From: Hymenoscyphus infarciens | Lineage: Eukaryota > Ascomycota > Leotiomycetes > Helotiales > Helotiaceae | NCBI GenBank assembly: GCA_001414345.1 | Contig: LLCB01000052.1 | Location: 175,565 to 239,564, forward strand | DNA length: 64,000 nucleotides | Direction: 5' to 3' | Part shown: positions 34,492 through 45,499 of the stretch, one piece after another | Layout of the letters: each line of letters starts with the position of its first letter | Position numbering within the stretch: the first letter of the stretch is position 1 | Notes under the pieces: generated by a model | Told to the model about the DNA's origin: nothing | Databases searched by the model: none | Seen by the model: only the letters and a program-made list of their open reading frames with translations | Made by a program: the position numbers and the translations under genes

Positions 34492-35846
34492 TCTGAGCTT
34501 ACTTACGAACGGTCTGTAACTCTTTTGAAGGCGTTTCTGAAACTCTTCCCAGAGAAATGGAATACTGCTGTTGTTAACTATGAATATGGGCGCGTGACGT
34601 TGCAGAAGGCTTTGGATTATCGAGAGGCATTGCTTGCTCCGTGGCTCAATTTGCCCGAGTTGCGTGACCCCCTGAGATTATTGGCCCTGCTCCATTACCG
34701 GACCATGTTTGCCCCAGAGGCGTGGGTGGCTTTTGATAAAGTTCGGTCTGGGTCCAGCTGGGGATGCGGGGCGTTCAGAACCGAGTATGCAGAAACGTGT
34801 GTGATACTTCATGGGCCAAAATATGGAAGAGTAAGTTGAGGCCCCCGCACTCTTCACGATGATCAAGCAGTAGTTTGCTGTCCAGACTTTCCAAAGTTCC
34901 AATGTTCCATGCCTTGTGGAACAATGAGGTCTTGTAATGCAAGTCTGGGATATATTGGCCAAGGCTTATACTTCTCTTCAGAATCTCATTTACTCACTTT
35001 GAAACCCTTCTTTAGGTGACTCCATGGAACACGACGTTAGCTCATCAGTGGGATATCGTAGGCTTTCCACGAGCAACATTGATTCTGGAAACGCAGGCTA
35101 TGATCATGGCCTTTCTACGACGCTCGTTAAGCGACATTCTAGACGGCACAAATACGGAAGGGCCGTCGGATAAATGGACACTGTTAGTGGATGGCGGATT
35201 TCGAAAGCCTATCGGAACGGAAACCTGGTCACAATTTAGCAATCCGGCTTTCTCGTCCCCAGTGTTTGATGTAGATCGTCTACTTCTCATAGCAAAGGCG
35301 CGCCTCGAGGAAGCAGAGGATACTCTATGGTTACATCAGACCGATCCGGCCTACTTCCAATCTTGTATAAAGCAAGCGTCGCAAGGAGTGATTTTCAAGG
35401 AATGGAATACCGAACAAGGAATGGTGGCTGTTGCGTCCGAAGCTTGGAGCGGGCCCTTCAATGAGCTGTTGACGTGGAAATGGATCGTGGTAGAAATCGA
35501 ACACGTACAGTCAAAATGGCTCGAATCCAAGGGAGAATCTTTTAGTTTTGCCCTAGGAGCTTTAGAGTTACTGCCTATAAACGTACTGCAGCGTCGAAGA
35601 ATGGCTTTGGGTAACAAGATACCTCAGTTAACAGGCTTCGAACAACTTTACGTTATAAGAGGGACTATTCACAACTTGGTCGAGTTTTGCTGCGGTACAG
35701 TTCAGCTGAGGGTGTGGACACCGCACACCAGTTTCGGAGTGATCCACTTCTTTGGTGCTTACTTTAATTGGCTGCTGACCCGGAAATCGACACGATGTTT
35801 GGCATGTCGCTTTGTCCCGGCCACCAAAACGGCTAAATACGTGTAG
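34492..35846 (+). pseudogene. 5'-truncated hypothetical gene downstream of MITE
   Basis: Two exons (34492-34830, 35016-35846) share one frame across a GTAAGT...TTTAG intron of 185 bp, long for this window. The frame has no ATG before SELTYERSVTLLKAF and starts where the MITE ends. Residues look well conserved (FLKLFPEKWNTAVVNYEYG, AHQWDIVGFPRATLILETQA, W-rich throughout), typical of large uncharacterised proteins of filamentous ascomycetes. The family is not recognised. The N-terminus is missing, and the end at TAG may be premature. An unannotated 5' exon upstream of the MITE remains possible. Confidence 0.6.
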
Positions 35847-36559
35847 GCGCCACTACCCTGAATTTTTAAGGACCGTCGATCAGCCCCCTAAGACTTTTTG
35901 TTGACCACTTAACCCTCCTGGAACCGAACGTCTTTAAGAAGTGCTCTCCGACGCTGTGGTAGGCTTTAGTGTACTGCATTTCACTATAGATGCGGGCTAC
36001 ATATCACAAGTTTTAGATGATCTTTCCCTGGGATAACTTGAGATATTTTTTCAATCAGACCATGTCATTGATTGGCAAAAACAGTGGGTAGCAGCCGTAT
36101 TAAATTTCTACTTTGGACTTGGCATTAACAAGCGCTGGAGGACTTTGAGGAGGGTAACCGAAATTGGAAACTGGTAACCCAAAGTGATGTCGACATAATC
36201 GCAGCAGATTTAAGAAACACTGGGAACGCAACTAGTCTTTATGCATCTAGAATGTGTGAGCAGATTTGCTATCATTATAATTCTATAGAGGAATTTTGTA
36301 ACAACAATAGGAGAGTTTTTTCCTGGCTCAAGTCAACACTAAGCATTCATTTAAACCCATGATTCACAACCCTTTCTTCACAATCCCAATCACAACCCAG
36401 ATATCCAGCCTTCGATTCACATCCACCGGTTTCCAAAAGTATAAATACCAAGTTTCCAGGTCCCAAATCCTCTTTTTTTTAAAAAAATTATTTACTATTA
36501 CCTACTAGCTCTGAACAAATCACCTACAAGATACACTCGCTCCAACCAAGTGAAACCAA
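35847..36559. other. Intergenic / SSP1 promoter
   Basis: No gene seen before the SSP1 promoter. From about 36350 it resembles the SSP2 upstream region (tcacaacccagat..., ttcacatccacc, agtataaatacca), so the promoters are duplicated along with the genes. Confidence 0.6.
36439..36448 (+). promoter_or_regulatory. TATA box of SSP1
   Basis: agtataaata, 121 bp before the ATG. The same decamer precedes all four paralogues at nearly the same distance. Confidence 0.75.
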
Positions 36560-37209
36560 ATGACTGTCAAATCTTCAACCATGTTACTTCTGAGCTTGTT
36601 CCTAAGCGCTCTCCTCATGGCTTTATTGGTATGTGCTCTCTATCTAATAAGATGGATCTCCTCTAAGGTAAAGCTGTTGCTAATCACCAACTAATAGTGT
36701 AGCGCGGCAGATCCTGCTTACGGGATTGCGCGAACGAGGTCCAGAATTCATGATAGAGATGAGGTAAGATAAAATGTTCTACCCCTGGATGTCTGGGGGA
36801 AACTGATGAATTGTAAATGTGCAGAATCCCAAGTGCAACAAGATCAAAGGCTCCAAGGCCATCACCACGGACGCTCTCAACCAGCTGATACAGAGCCTTG
36901 AACCAAAAGGGTACACTGATTGCTCAGTTGGTCCCAAAGAATGTATAAACGTCCAATGCATTCATGGTAAAGCCATCGTGCTCTGCAGTACGGCTGTTAG
37001 TTCTCCTTCTCGTTCTCTGCAGCAAGGCAGTAAGCTAATCGAATTTTTCCCCATAGACCGAGGACGTACACAGATATTGTTCAGATTTGCTAGATGGTGT
37101 CCGAAACATCAGAGATACATGTACACAAAATAACAAGGTTCTTGGACAGTGGTTCGAACCAGATGGCACTTGGAATGTCGCTGTCCGTGAAGCGAAGTGC
37201 AAAAAGTGA
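36560..37209 (+). CDS. Small secreted cysteine-rich protein SSP1
   Basis: Four exons (36560-36628, 36698-36763, 36825-36995, 37057-37209) give 152 aa. Exon 1 encodes a hydrophobic signal peptide (MLLLSLFLSALLMALL). Exon 2 encodes a short propeptide-like stretch ending DRDE. Exons 3 and 4 carry eight cysteines (NPKC, TDC, KEC, VQC, VLC, RYC, DTC, AKC). The C-terminal motif GQWFEPDGTWNVAVRE is shared in variant form by all paralogues (GQ, aromatic, then a beta-strand ending in VR). Size, secretion signal and even Cys number suggest disulfide-bonded extracellular proteins of the effector type. No named family was recognised and no activity is claimed. Confidence 0.8.
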
Positions 37210-38321
37210 CCATATGCAAGATAGAGCACATGGGGGCGCTTGCAGCATGGCCAAATACCCTAACCAATAGAGATCGAAACCCTGCAGGCAGAGGTTAATA
37301 TTGGTCATCATTATAGTAAATTAGAACGATAATGGAATGTTTTCAGACTGTGACTTTCAGATTTAGATATGTGCAAAACGAAAATCTGCTGCTCAACTTG
37401 TTCCTCTGACTCAACATGATGTGCCAAATTAAAATAAAACGTGGAAGTTTCAATGACAGTTCCCAATTTGGATTGGACTTTTTATGATTAACCCGCACGG
37501 TACAACGGGGTTAATAGAGTTGCCAATAGAGGTTTGATTCAGACAGAGAAATTGGTAGCCTAATAAGAAGAAAATTGAAGTAATATTGTAAATGTATTAA
37601 ATGGAGAAAAAGCAGAGAGCCATAAAATAATCATGCGTCCATGAGCTTTAGTGCCTGCCATATCAGTGGAGATATCTAAAGATACTCTCTGTCCTATCTG
37701 ATAGTATGCTTGTCTAATTTACGTTGGGAGTTGGGTACTGCTATATACGGAATTTCGTTTAATCCATCCTGTGGCTCAGATTCAAACAGACCTCAACGCC
37801 GGGAATTTTAATGTTGGAAAAAACTCGGGTTCCTTATCAAACTATCTACTTCCCTCCAAACCAATTGAGTCACATTGCGAACCTCAAGTTCACCAACCTA
37901 ATCCCAAATCCAGTCTTCGTGGAGAATATATGCACTTCTCCCAGTCCCAGACTTTTCGTACTGTGAACGGATCTCTCTTTCAGCATCTCAACTGCTTCTT
38001 CGTGGGTTGTTACTTGCAGATGGACCTAGCTCCCGCGAAATTCGAGTGCTCCTTCTGTTTCATCTTCCAAACCTTTGACCATAAAGTGATTCTTTCCGCA
38101 TTTTAAGTAATCAAGCCCGATTTAAGAATACTGATTCACAGCCCCCTCAAACCAGGTTTAATCACAACTCCACCTTTCCATTCACATCCACGCCTAAGCC
38201 AAGAGTATAAATACCAAGGTTCCGGGTCCTTAAACCCTTTCTTTTTAATATTTTGCTACCGACAACTTCGAACAAATCACTCTTAAAACACATACGCACT
38301 AAGTAAAAGAACGAAATATTT
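37210..38321. other. Intergenic between SSP1 and SSP2
   Basis: No gene seen; the 111-codon frame at 37771 lacks an ATG and motifs. From about 38140 it is the SSP2 promoter, similar to that of SSP1. Confidence 0.55.
38204..38213 (+). promoter_or_regulatory. TATA box of SSP2
   Basis: agtataaata, 118 bp before the SSP2 ATG. Confidence 0.7.
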
Positions 38322-38680
38322 ATGTCTTCAAACATGCTCCTTTTGAGCTTCCTTATAGGCACTCTCCTCATGGCTTTAATAGTAAGTGCTTTCCAACTAG
38401 TAAGAAATAGATTATATAACGTAAAGCTGTTGCTAATCACCAATTCTTAGGTTGGGGCAACTGACCCAGCTCACGAAAAATCTCAAACCACAGCTAGAAC
38501 CCTTACCGCCCGAGACGTAAGGAAAAATCAACTTTCAACAATATATCTCACATATGGACTTATGCTGACAACAAAACCAGCCACTCGTACATTGCGGCAG
38601 TGATGTAACGGGTTTCCAACCAGCGGCCTACAGCAGCATAGAGCAATTCAAGACATTCATTGCTACTATACCGATGTGCG

Positions 38681-38685
38681 GAGTC
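38681..38685 (+). repeat. Target site duplication, left copy (gagtc)
   Basis: Five bases directly before the left LTR, identical to the five after the right LTR. Five bp is the usual size for gypsy-type integrase. Confidence 0.9.
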
Positions 38686-38868
38686 TGTAGCATAAGGGAC
38701 AGATCACAGATCAGGAGCTTATGGCTGGGCCCGATGAAATACGTGAAAGTAATCTCTTATGTGGTGTGGTAATAAACGTCTAAAGAGAGAAGGGGAGAGT
38801 GCGGAGCACTCGTACTATCTATATCTACAGGTCTGCCACTAGTGTAGTCACGTGCCCTTCCTGTAATA
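38686..38868 (-). repeat. 3' LTR (element orientation), 183 bp
   Basis: Begins tgtagcataag on the plus strand; aligns without gaps to the other LTR. About 23 differences, all transitions. In this copy the outer (host-facing) part is unmutated and the mutated sites lie in the last 45 bp. Confidence 0.92.
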
Positions 38869-38878
38869 TGCCCCTCTT
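38869..38878 (-). other. Polypurine tract
   Basis: Minus strand aagaggggca lies directly before the 3' LTR, the expected site and composition for the plus-strand primer. Confidence 0.7.
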
Positions 38879-39814
38879 AAAAAAGCGTCTTCCTCTAAAG
38901 TCGTAAAAAGAGATACTAAATATAAGTTAATATTAGGCCTTATTTAGCTCCTCGTCCTCCGACTTCTTCGTAGTATCTTCTAATCTATTCTTATCCTTCT
39001 CTACATCGTCCTCTTCTTTATCCTTATCCTCTAATTCGTTGAAAAATCTATTATCGAAGCCTAGTGCCTTAGCTATAGTTATCCCGTCGTGGATGTTAAT
39101 TCTATAGCGTAGGATAGCTAATTGTTACTTCTTAGCTTCTGTCTTCTAAGCCTTTATTTAATCTATAGTAGTTGTAATTAGTTGTATAACCTTATAGTAG
39201 ATGTTGTCTACTTAAATCTATAGAATATGGTTAGTAGTATATAAATTTTAACCGCCGTTCTAGATAACTTAAGAAGTAGTAGGAGCGTTAGCTATATAAA
39301 TAATAAGATCTAGTTGTTTTAGAATAATCTTTAGCTTAATTAGCTTATCTATAAGTAGATGAAGGAAAAACATAAGAGTATCTACGGTAAAATCGCTCTT
39401 AATAAGCTCTATCTTAGCACCTTTAAGTATAGCTCTATATACCTTGCTCGTAGGTCCCTTTACTAGTATATTAACGAGTTCCTCTTTAGAGAATAGACAT
39501 TTAATACTATATTAAATTCATAGAGCTAGGACGATTAATTATACTCTGTAGTATAACTTATTCTCGTTAACATCAGTTATAACATACTTACTAGGGAACT
39601 AGGTATAGTATAAGTCCTTTTATAGAATGTCTAGCTTATCTATAAAGTTAAAGTATATAATATATAGCTTAAAGACCTATTTACTAAAGACATTAGGTGT
39701 ATAAAGGACTAGAGCCTTAGCTAGAGGAGAAGTAGATTTAGTAGCTGATTTAGGTAAAGTTCTTATAGACTTCTTAATCTCTATATCCTTAGTCTCGATG
39801 TCTATATTATAAGT

Positions 39815-39982
39815 CTCGATCTCTGAATTTTAAAGCTTAATGTCTACGTCCTAGGTCTCGATCTCTAAATTTTAAGGCTCGATGTCTGTGTTCTAGGTCT
39901 CGATCTCTAAATTTTAAGGCTCGATGTCTATGTTCTAGGTCTCGATCTCTGAATTTTAAGGCTTAATATCTATGTCCTAGAT
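39815..39982 (-). repeat. 42-bp (2 x 21-bp) coding minisatellite in ORF3
   Basis: Four 42-bp units start at 39815, 39857, 39899 and 39941; each is two diverged 21-bp halves. On the minus strand it encodes a heptad rich in (T/P)-(Q or stop)-N-x-(D/E)-I-E. Confidence 0.75.
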
Positions 39983-42900
39983 CTTAATCTCTATATCCTA
40001 AGTCTCGATCTCTATATTCTATCTAGAGGCAGTATTAGAATCTAGTAACCTATTATCCTCCTAGGGAATAACAGCTAAAGTAGTAATAGTTAGATTTATC
40101 TAAGAGTCTCGATTAATACTATAAAGTCTTTAGAAGGCGTAGTTACTTAGTTTACTAAATATTTCTAAGATCTATAATTTAATTGTCTTTTCCTTACTAT
40201 CTAGAAGTAGCTTCTATTTCTAGCCTATAGTATAGGTCTAATTATCGATCTTAAAAGCAATCTTATTTCCTGAGGCTAGTAGCGTAATTACTATGTTTTA
40301 AGGAATAGTAGAGACTAAGTATATGACAAATTACTTAGAATTTAGCTTGACGAATCTTATTAGTAGTAGTCTTTAGCTTAAATTACTAACAATTACGTTG
40401 CTCTTTATAAGTACTATATCTATTTACGTCTATAAGTATTTATATACCTCTATAGAGGTAGGTGGAATTTTAGACTATAGTAGAGGCTTACTCGTTATTA
40501 CTAAGGCGTCTTAATTGTTATCTACTATTATAGCTAGCTCCTCCTTATTATTAAGAGAAGGAACGTAGTTACGATTACTAGGCTATACGCTAAGCATATG
40601 TTATATTACCTTTCTAGCCTTACTATAGGCTATTCTATAGCTCTCTCTAACGTAATCCTCTAAACTATAAGTAGTATATTTAACTATATTTATACATATT
40701 AACTTATGATAGCTGAATTCCTTATACTTTATATATTATATATATAGGTATTCTTAAAATGTATACTTGTAGTTATATTACTTATAGCTGTCCGGCTTCT
40801 CTATAATAATATAATATACTAATCTATAGCGCTTATATGTTTAGCTGAATATATTAGTACCGTTGTCTTCCTTATCCTCGGCGTAGGAGTATATATTCTT
40901 TCTATAATCGATACGATTATAAAGGTTATATTTTAAGGCCTTATCATTTATATAAGCGGCTTAAAGATAGCTGTGTTAACTGTATCTACTGTAGTTCTTA
41001 ATATTTACTACCTAAGTATTAGTAGTGTATTTGTGATCTTTTGTATAATACTATAATTGGTAGATATAACTAATATTAAGGTGTTATATCATCTATGTAT
41101 TATCTTAGAAAACGTTATAGTTATACGACTTTGGTTTGAGAATACGGTCTAAGACGAGCACTACAAGTAAGTGAACATATTAGGTAATTAATACTAATAT
41201 ACGCTTTATGTTACTATACTATTTAGAGATTTTTGTACTAGCTAGAATACTAAGTATTAAGGCGTTAAATGTTATACTTTAAGTAACTTTAGTAATATAT
41301 AAGACGTAGGCTAGGTTATTTAGACGTCTAAGGTCGATGACTATAGCTTTAACTTCTACTTTATAATAGTAGATATAGACGGTCTTAAAGTGCTTAATAT
41401 TATACTACTTAAGCTTTCGTTTAATATATTATATCTACTTATTACTAATATTAATATAGTTCTTATTAAAGATAGAAGTACTTTTAGCTTTAATATTAGA
41501 AGTACTATCTTATACTTGTACTATAACGAATTAAGTGTTAAGATTAAAAATTTCCTTATTAACCTCTTTTATTATATAATCGCTTAGAAGTAAGCTATAG
41601 TAGGTAGTAGTGTTAATTATTTTACTATAGTAGTATTCCTTGTTAACGAATTTCTAGATAATACTATTGCATATTCGGCTTTAATAGTTTAAGTATATAA
41701 GACGATACTTGCTACGCTTATAACGCTCTAGGATAGTATTATTGAGATACTTTATGCCGGGATTCTAGGCTTCCTTGTCTATCTTTAAGATTAAATAATA
41801 ACGTATCTGTTTAATATCGCTGTTCGTGCTATATATCTTAAACTTAAGACCGGCGGCTAGAGTAATTGTAATAGCTAGATTTATTATACTAGCCTCGTCT
41901 ATACTAAATCTAAATAATTTGTCTATCTATTCTTAGGCTTTTAATTATAAGGTAATTACTAGTATAGTTATAATAACATCTGCTTCTATGATAACTTTCT
42001 ATATAGTCTTATTAAGAGTATCTATATAAGCTAAAAGCCTTAAGTCTAGGTTATTAGAGTTATAGAGGACTTCTTAAGTATATATTTTAAAGGCTTAGAA
42101 TTCTATAACCTCTTTAGCTAATCTACTAATTAGATTAAAGACATACTTTTAAAGGCTAAACTTCTATATATATGCTAGATATCTCTAATCTCTTATCTTC
42201 TTATTTATCTTAACCTTCTAAATAGCTTTATAGATAAGATGTTTAACAAAACTATATAATAGAGCTAATATATCTTTAATATAAGACTTAAAGTTCTCTA
42301 ATATATAGTAATTAAGAAGCTTATTCTTTTCTACTAATAAACTACTAAGGCGAATAACTATCTTCTTAACGCTGAGTAATAAGAAGATCTTGTTCATTTT
42401 TTTAGTAAGATTATCTACTCTCTTATTTATAAGATATATAAGAAGGACTTAGTTCTTTATATTATTAGAATTGTAGTAACCTAACGCGAAAAGAGTTTCT
42501 ATCTAATCTATCTTACGAGATACTATATAGCCTTAGATACTAATGAATAGTATATATAGCTCTTATAACTTCTTATATTTAACTTGATAGTTAGGATTAA
42601 ACTTTACGATTATCTTTTAAATGAATTTATCCGAGAAAGGCCTACTATAGTACTTAGTAAAAAAGTCTATGGTTTTCTAAGGAATTAGAGAGTCGAAGTT
42701 TATAAATAGCTTTATATAGTATATAAAGGCGTAGGATAGCTTATTCTCCTTTACTAATACTCTTCTATTATTAAGACTTTGAATAATATTATTTTAGAAT
42801 TATATTAAAATCTTAGAAGTAACCTTAATCTTATGTATAGGTTCTATTCTATTGAAGGTGTTTGTGAAATAGGCTAGAAGTATATTAGTAATATTTAATA

Positions 42901-44380
42901 TTAGAATATTAAGATAAGTAGTAACTTATTCGCTATTAGAGCCTCGCTATAGTAGATCCTTTCTAGCGTATAAGGTAATTAAGATTATACTTAGAGAGAA
43001 TAGTATATTAGTAATAATTCTTATAATAGTAGCTTGTCGCTCTTCTATCTACTATTTTAGTAAGTTCTTTATCTTAGCCTTTTCCTTTTTATTACCTCTA
43101 ATAATCATCTCGCTACTGTCTATGCTAAGGATCTATTCTCTAGTATTGTCGTTAGATTCATCCTCGTTGTCTAAGACATCTTTACTAAAACGATACTCAT
43201 TCTTAGCGTTAGGTCTCTTGTATTTAATATATAGTATAGTCTTAAGATTAAGGAATTAGACTTTAACATAATCGCCTTTTTTAGGATTCTTATAGATATA
43301 GTGCTATATATCGATAGTAGCGATCTAGGCCTTATCTCTATTATAATTATATTATAATAGCTTCCTGTCTAAGCTAAGAATACAAGAAATAGCTACAGTG
43401 AATTCATCTAATTGCTAATCTATAGCTTCCTCGGCTACGATCTCGAACTTATTATAAACAGCGTAGGCTAGAAGTACATATATATGCTTATAGTTGTGAA
43501 ATATAAGGATATAATATAAGTATTTACTTATAACTCTTAATAGCATCTGTTCTAGAATCTAGAATAGATTATCTATACCTAATTAGCTAGAAACAGGCGC
43601 GTTTTTAACTTAGAAGTTATTAGAGTTCTTTTTCTTATTAGCTTTGATTTTAGTACTAATAAGAGAGAGGTTGTTATAGTAATTATTAATAATAAATATA
43701 AATTTAAGAATACTCTTTTCTATCTAAGTAGTTTTAACTTCATTAACGAATTGTTATATTATCTAACTATAGTTTAAATTAACTATAGAAGGGATATTAA
43801 TACTAGTAATATTAATTATATCTATCTTAATATTAATAGTAACAATCTTTATACTTTCTAGCTTTCTAAAGTCTGGCTTTAAGAAGGCGGCTAGTAGGCT
43901 ATATTTATTAAAGTCTTAATATATAAAGTCTTTAATAGTATAAGCTCTTTAATTAAGGTAAGTCTTAAAGTAAGTATAGTTAGAGGTATTAAATCTCTCT
44001 CTATAAAAGACGTTCTTATTATCTTATATTCGCTTATTGTTAAGAGTGAGCTCTATATTAAAGCAGATATAAGGTTCTAAGTACTAGAAATAAAGTCGCT
44101 CTAAAGAGGCTAGGATATTATTATTACTAGATAACTTAACTTAGTTAAAAAGATAGTATAGCTTACTATTTATAGCGAATATAGTCTTAAATTTAGCTTT
44201 TGTCTTTATAACTTTAGAAATCTTCTATTGTTTCTTAAGTAAGATATGTTCTAGTTAGATAAATCTTAACTTCTTGTTCTTTTATTTATTATAAGTAGTA
44301 ACTATTTCGTTCTTAGGTTTAGAGTCTCTACTAGTAGCTTTAACGTCCTAACTACTAGCGATAGTGTTAGATCTGTTGTT

Positions 44381-44533
44381 AGTAGAGTCTTAACCGCTAG
44401 TAGTAGTAGTAAGTTTCTTTATATTATTGCTAGTAGAGTTCTAACTACTAGTAGTAGTAGTAGGTTCCTTTATATTATTGCTAGTAGAGTTTTAACCGCT
44501 AGTAGTAGTAGTAGACTTCTTTATACTATTGTT
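44381..44533 (-). repeat. 51-bp coding minisatellite in ORF3
   Basis: Three units starting at 44381, 44432 and 44483, encoding on the minus strand a Ser/Asn/Thr-rich 17-residue repeat with a run of four Thr codons. Confidence 0.75.
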
Positions 44534-45499
44534 AACAGCGTTCTAACCTCTAACGGCGATAGAGAGTGCCTCTAATATATGGCTAGCCTTGATAATAGCT
44601 CCTTTATTAGACTAGATTGTAGTAGTAGACTTGTTAGTGGCTGGAGTAAATTTATATTCGCTGTTATTAAGTTTATAAATAGGTAGAGGAATAATAGCAC
44701 CTAACTCGTTGTACTAAGTTATTATAGTAACCGCGTTACAGATAGTATTATAAGCGTAGGCTTTACTATCGACTAAGGTACTAGTAGCGATGTCTATTGT
44801 AATTCGTTGTTCTAAGAATAGTATTATATTACTAAGAGTAAGAAGGTTATTATTACTAACTGTAAAGGTCTTAACTTTACTTTTAAAGTCGTTGTTAAGA
44901 CTAAGTATACTAAAGAGTATATTTTTAAGGAGTTAATAGTTATCTATTATAATAGAGTAAGCTATAAAGTTAATCTTACAGTAGACCTAGTTTAAGTTAC
45001 TTATAAAGACCTACTTAGTAAAGCAATCGCCTACTATATTAATAATAGAAGGTCGATCTAAAGAGTTTATAATTAAAATGATTAAGATTCTTGAATTAAT
45101 AGATTAAAAGGAATATAATATAAAAGAGTTATATATATTTATATTATTAAGTTAAATTCGTTATAGTATAGGGTTAATAAGAGAATAAATTTCTTAGTAG
45201 AGTATAATAATATTAAGACTAAAAATTAAATACTAACTAATTAACGTTATGTAAATTTAACATTACTACTAGGTAATAAAGGTAAATTTCTAATAAACAA
45301 TTAAAATTAATATAATATATAAAATTTAAGCGATTATAGCTTATAAGAATAAAAAATAAAAAAACGAGAGAGTATCTACTTCTTTAAGAAAGGCTTATAA
45401 GCCTTTTACTAGGAATAGTTATAAATACTATAGATATAAATACTTATAGATCTTACTAGTTTACTCTTCTTAGGGGGTATAACTAGTACCAAAACGTAG

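Larger units (their letters stand above)
38900..45350 (-). pseudogene. Additional long reading frame downstream of integrase (ORF3)
   Basis: Minus-strand translation gives long stretches of plausible protein broken almost only by TAG (for example HNYKHIYVLLAYAVYNKFEI near 43440-43500). It contains two in-frame tandem repeats, of 51 bp (17 codons) and 42 bp (two heptads). No recognised domain. Its position corresponds to where env-like or accessory genes lie in other Metaviridae, but no envelope features were seen. It might instead be captured host sequence or the remains of a second element. Confidence 0.5.

Noticed and set aside
37771..38106. 111-codon frame between SSP1 and SSP2
   Set aside because: No ATG start, no signal peptide, no similarity to the paralogues.
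41390..41587. Small plus-strand genes inside the AT-rich element (also 51413-51643)
   Set aside because: AT-rich chance frames on the strand opposite to the element's coding strand.
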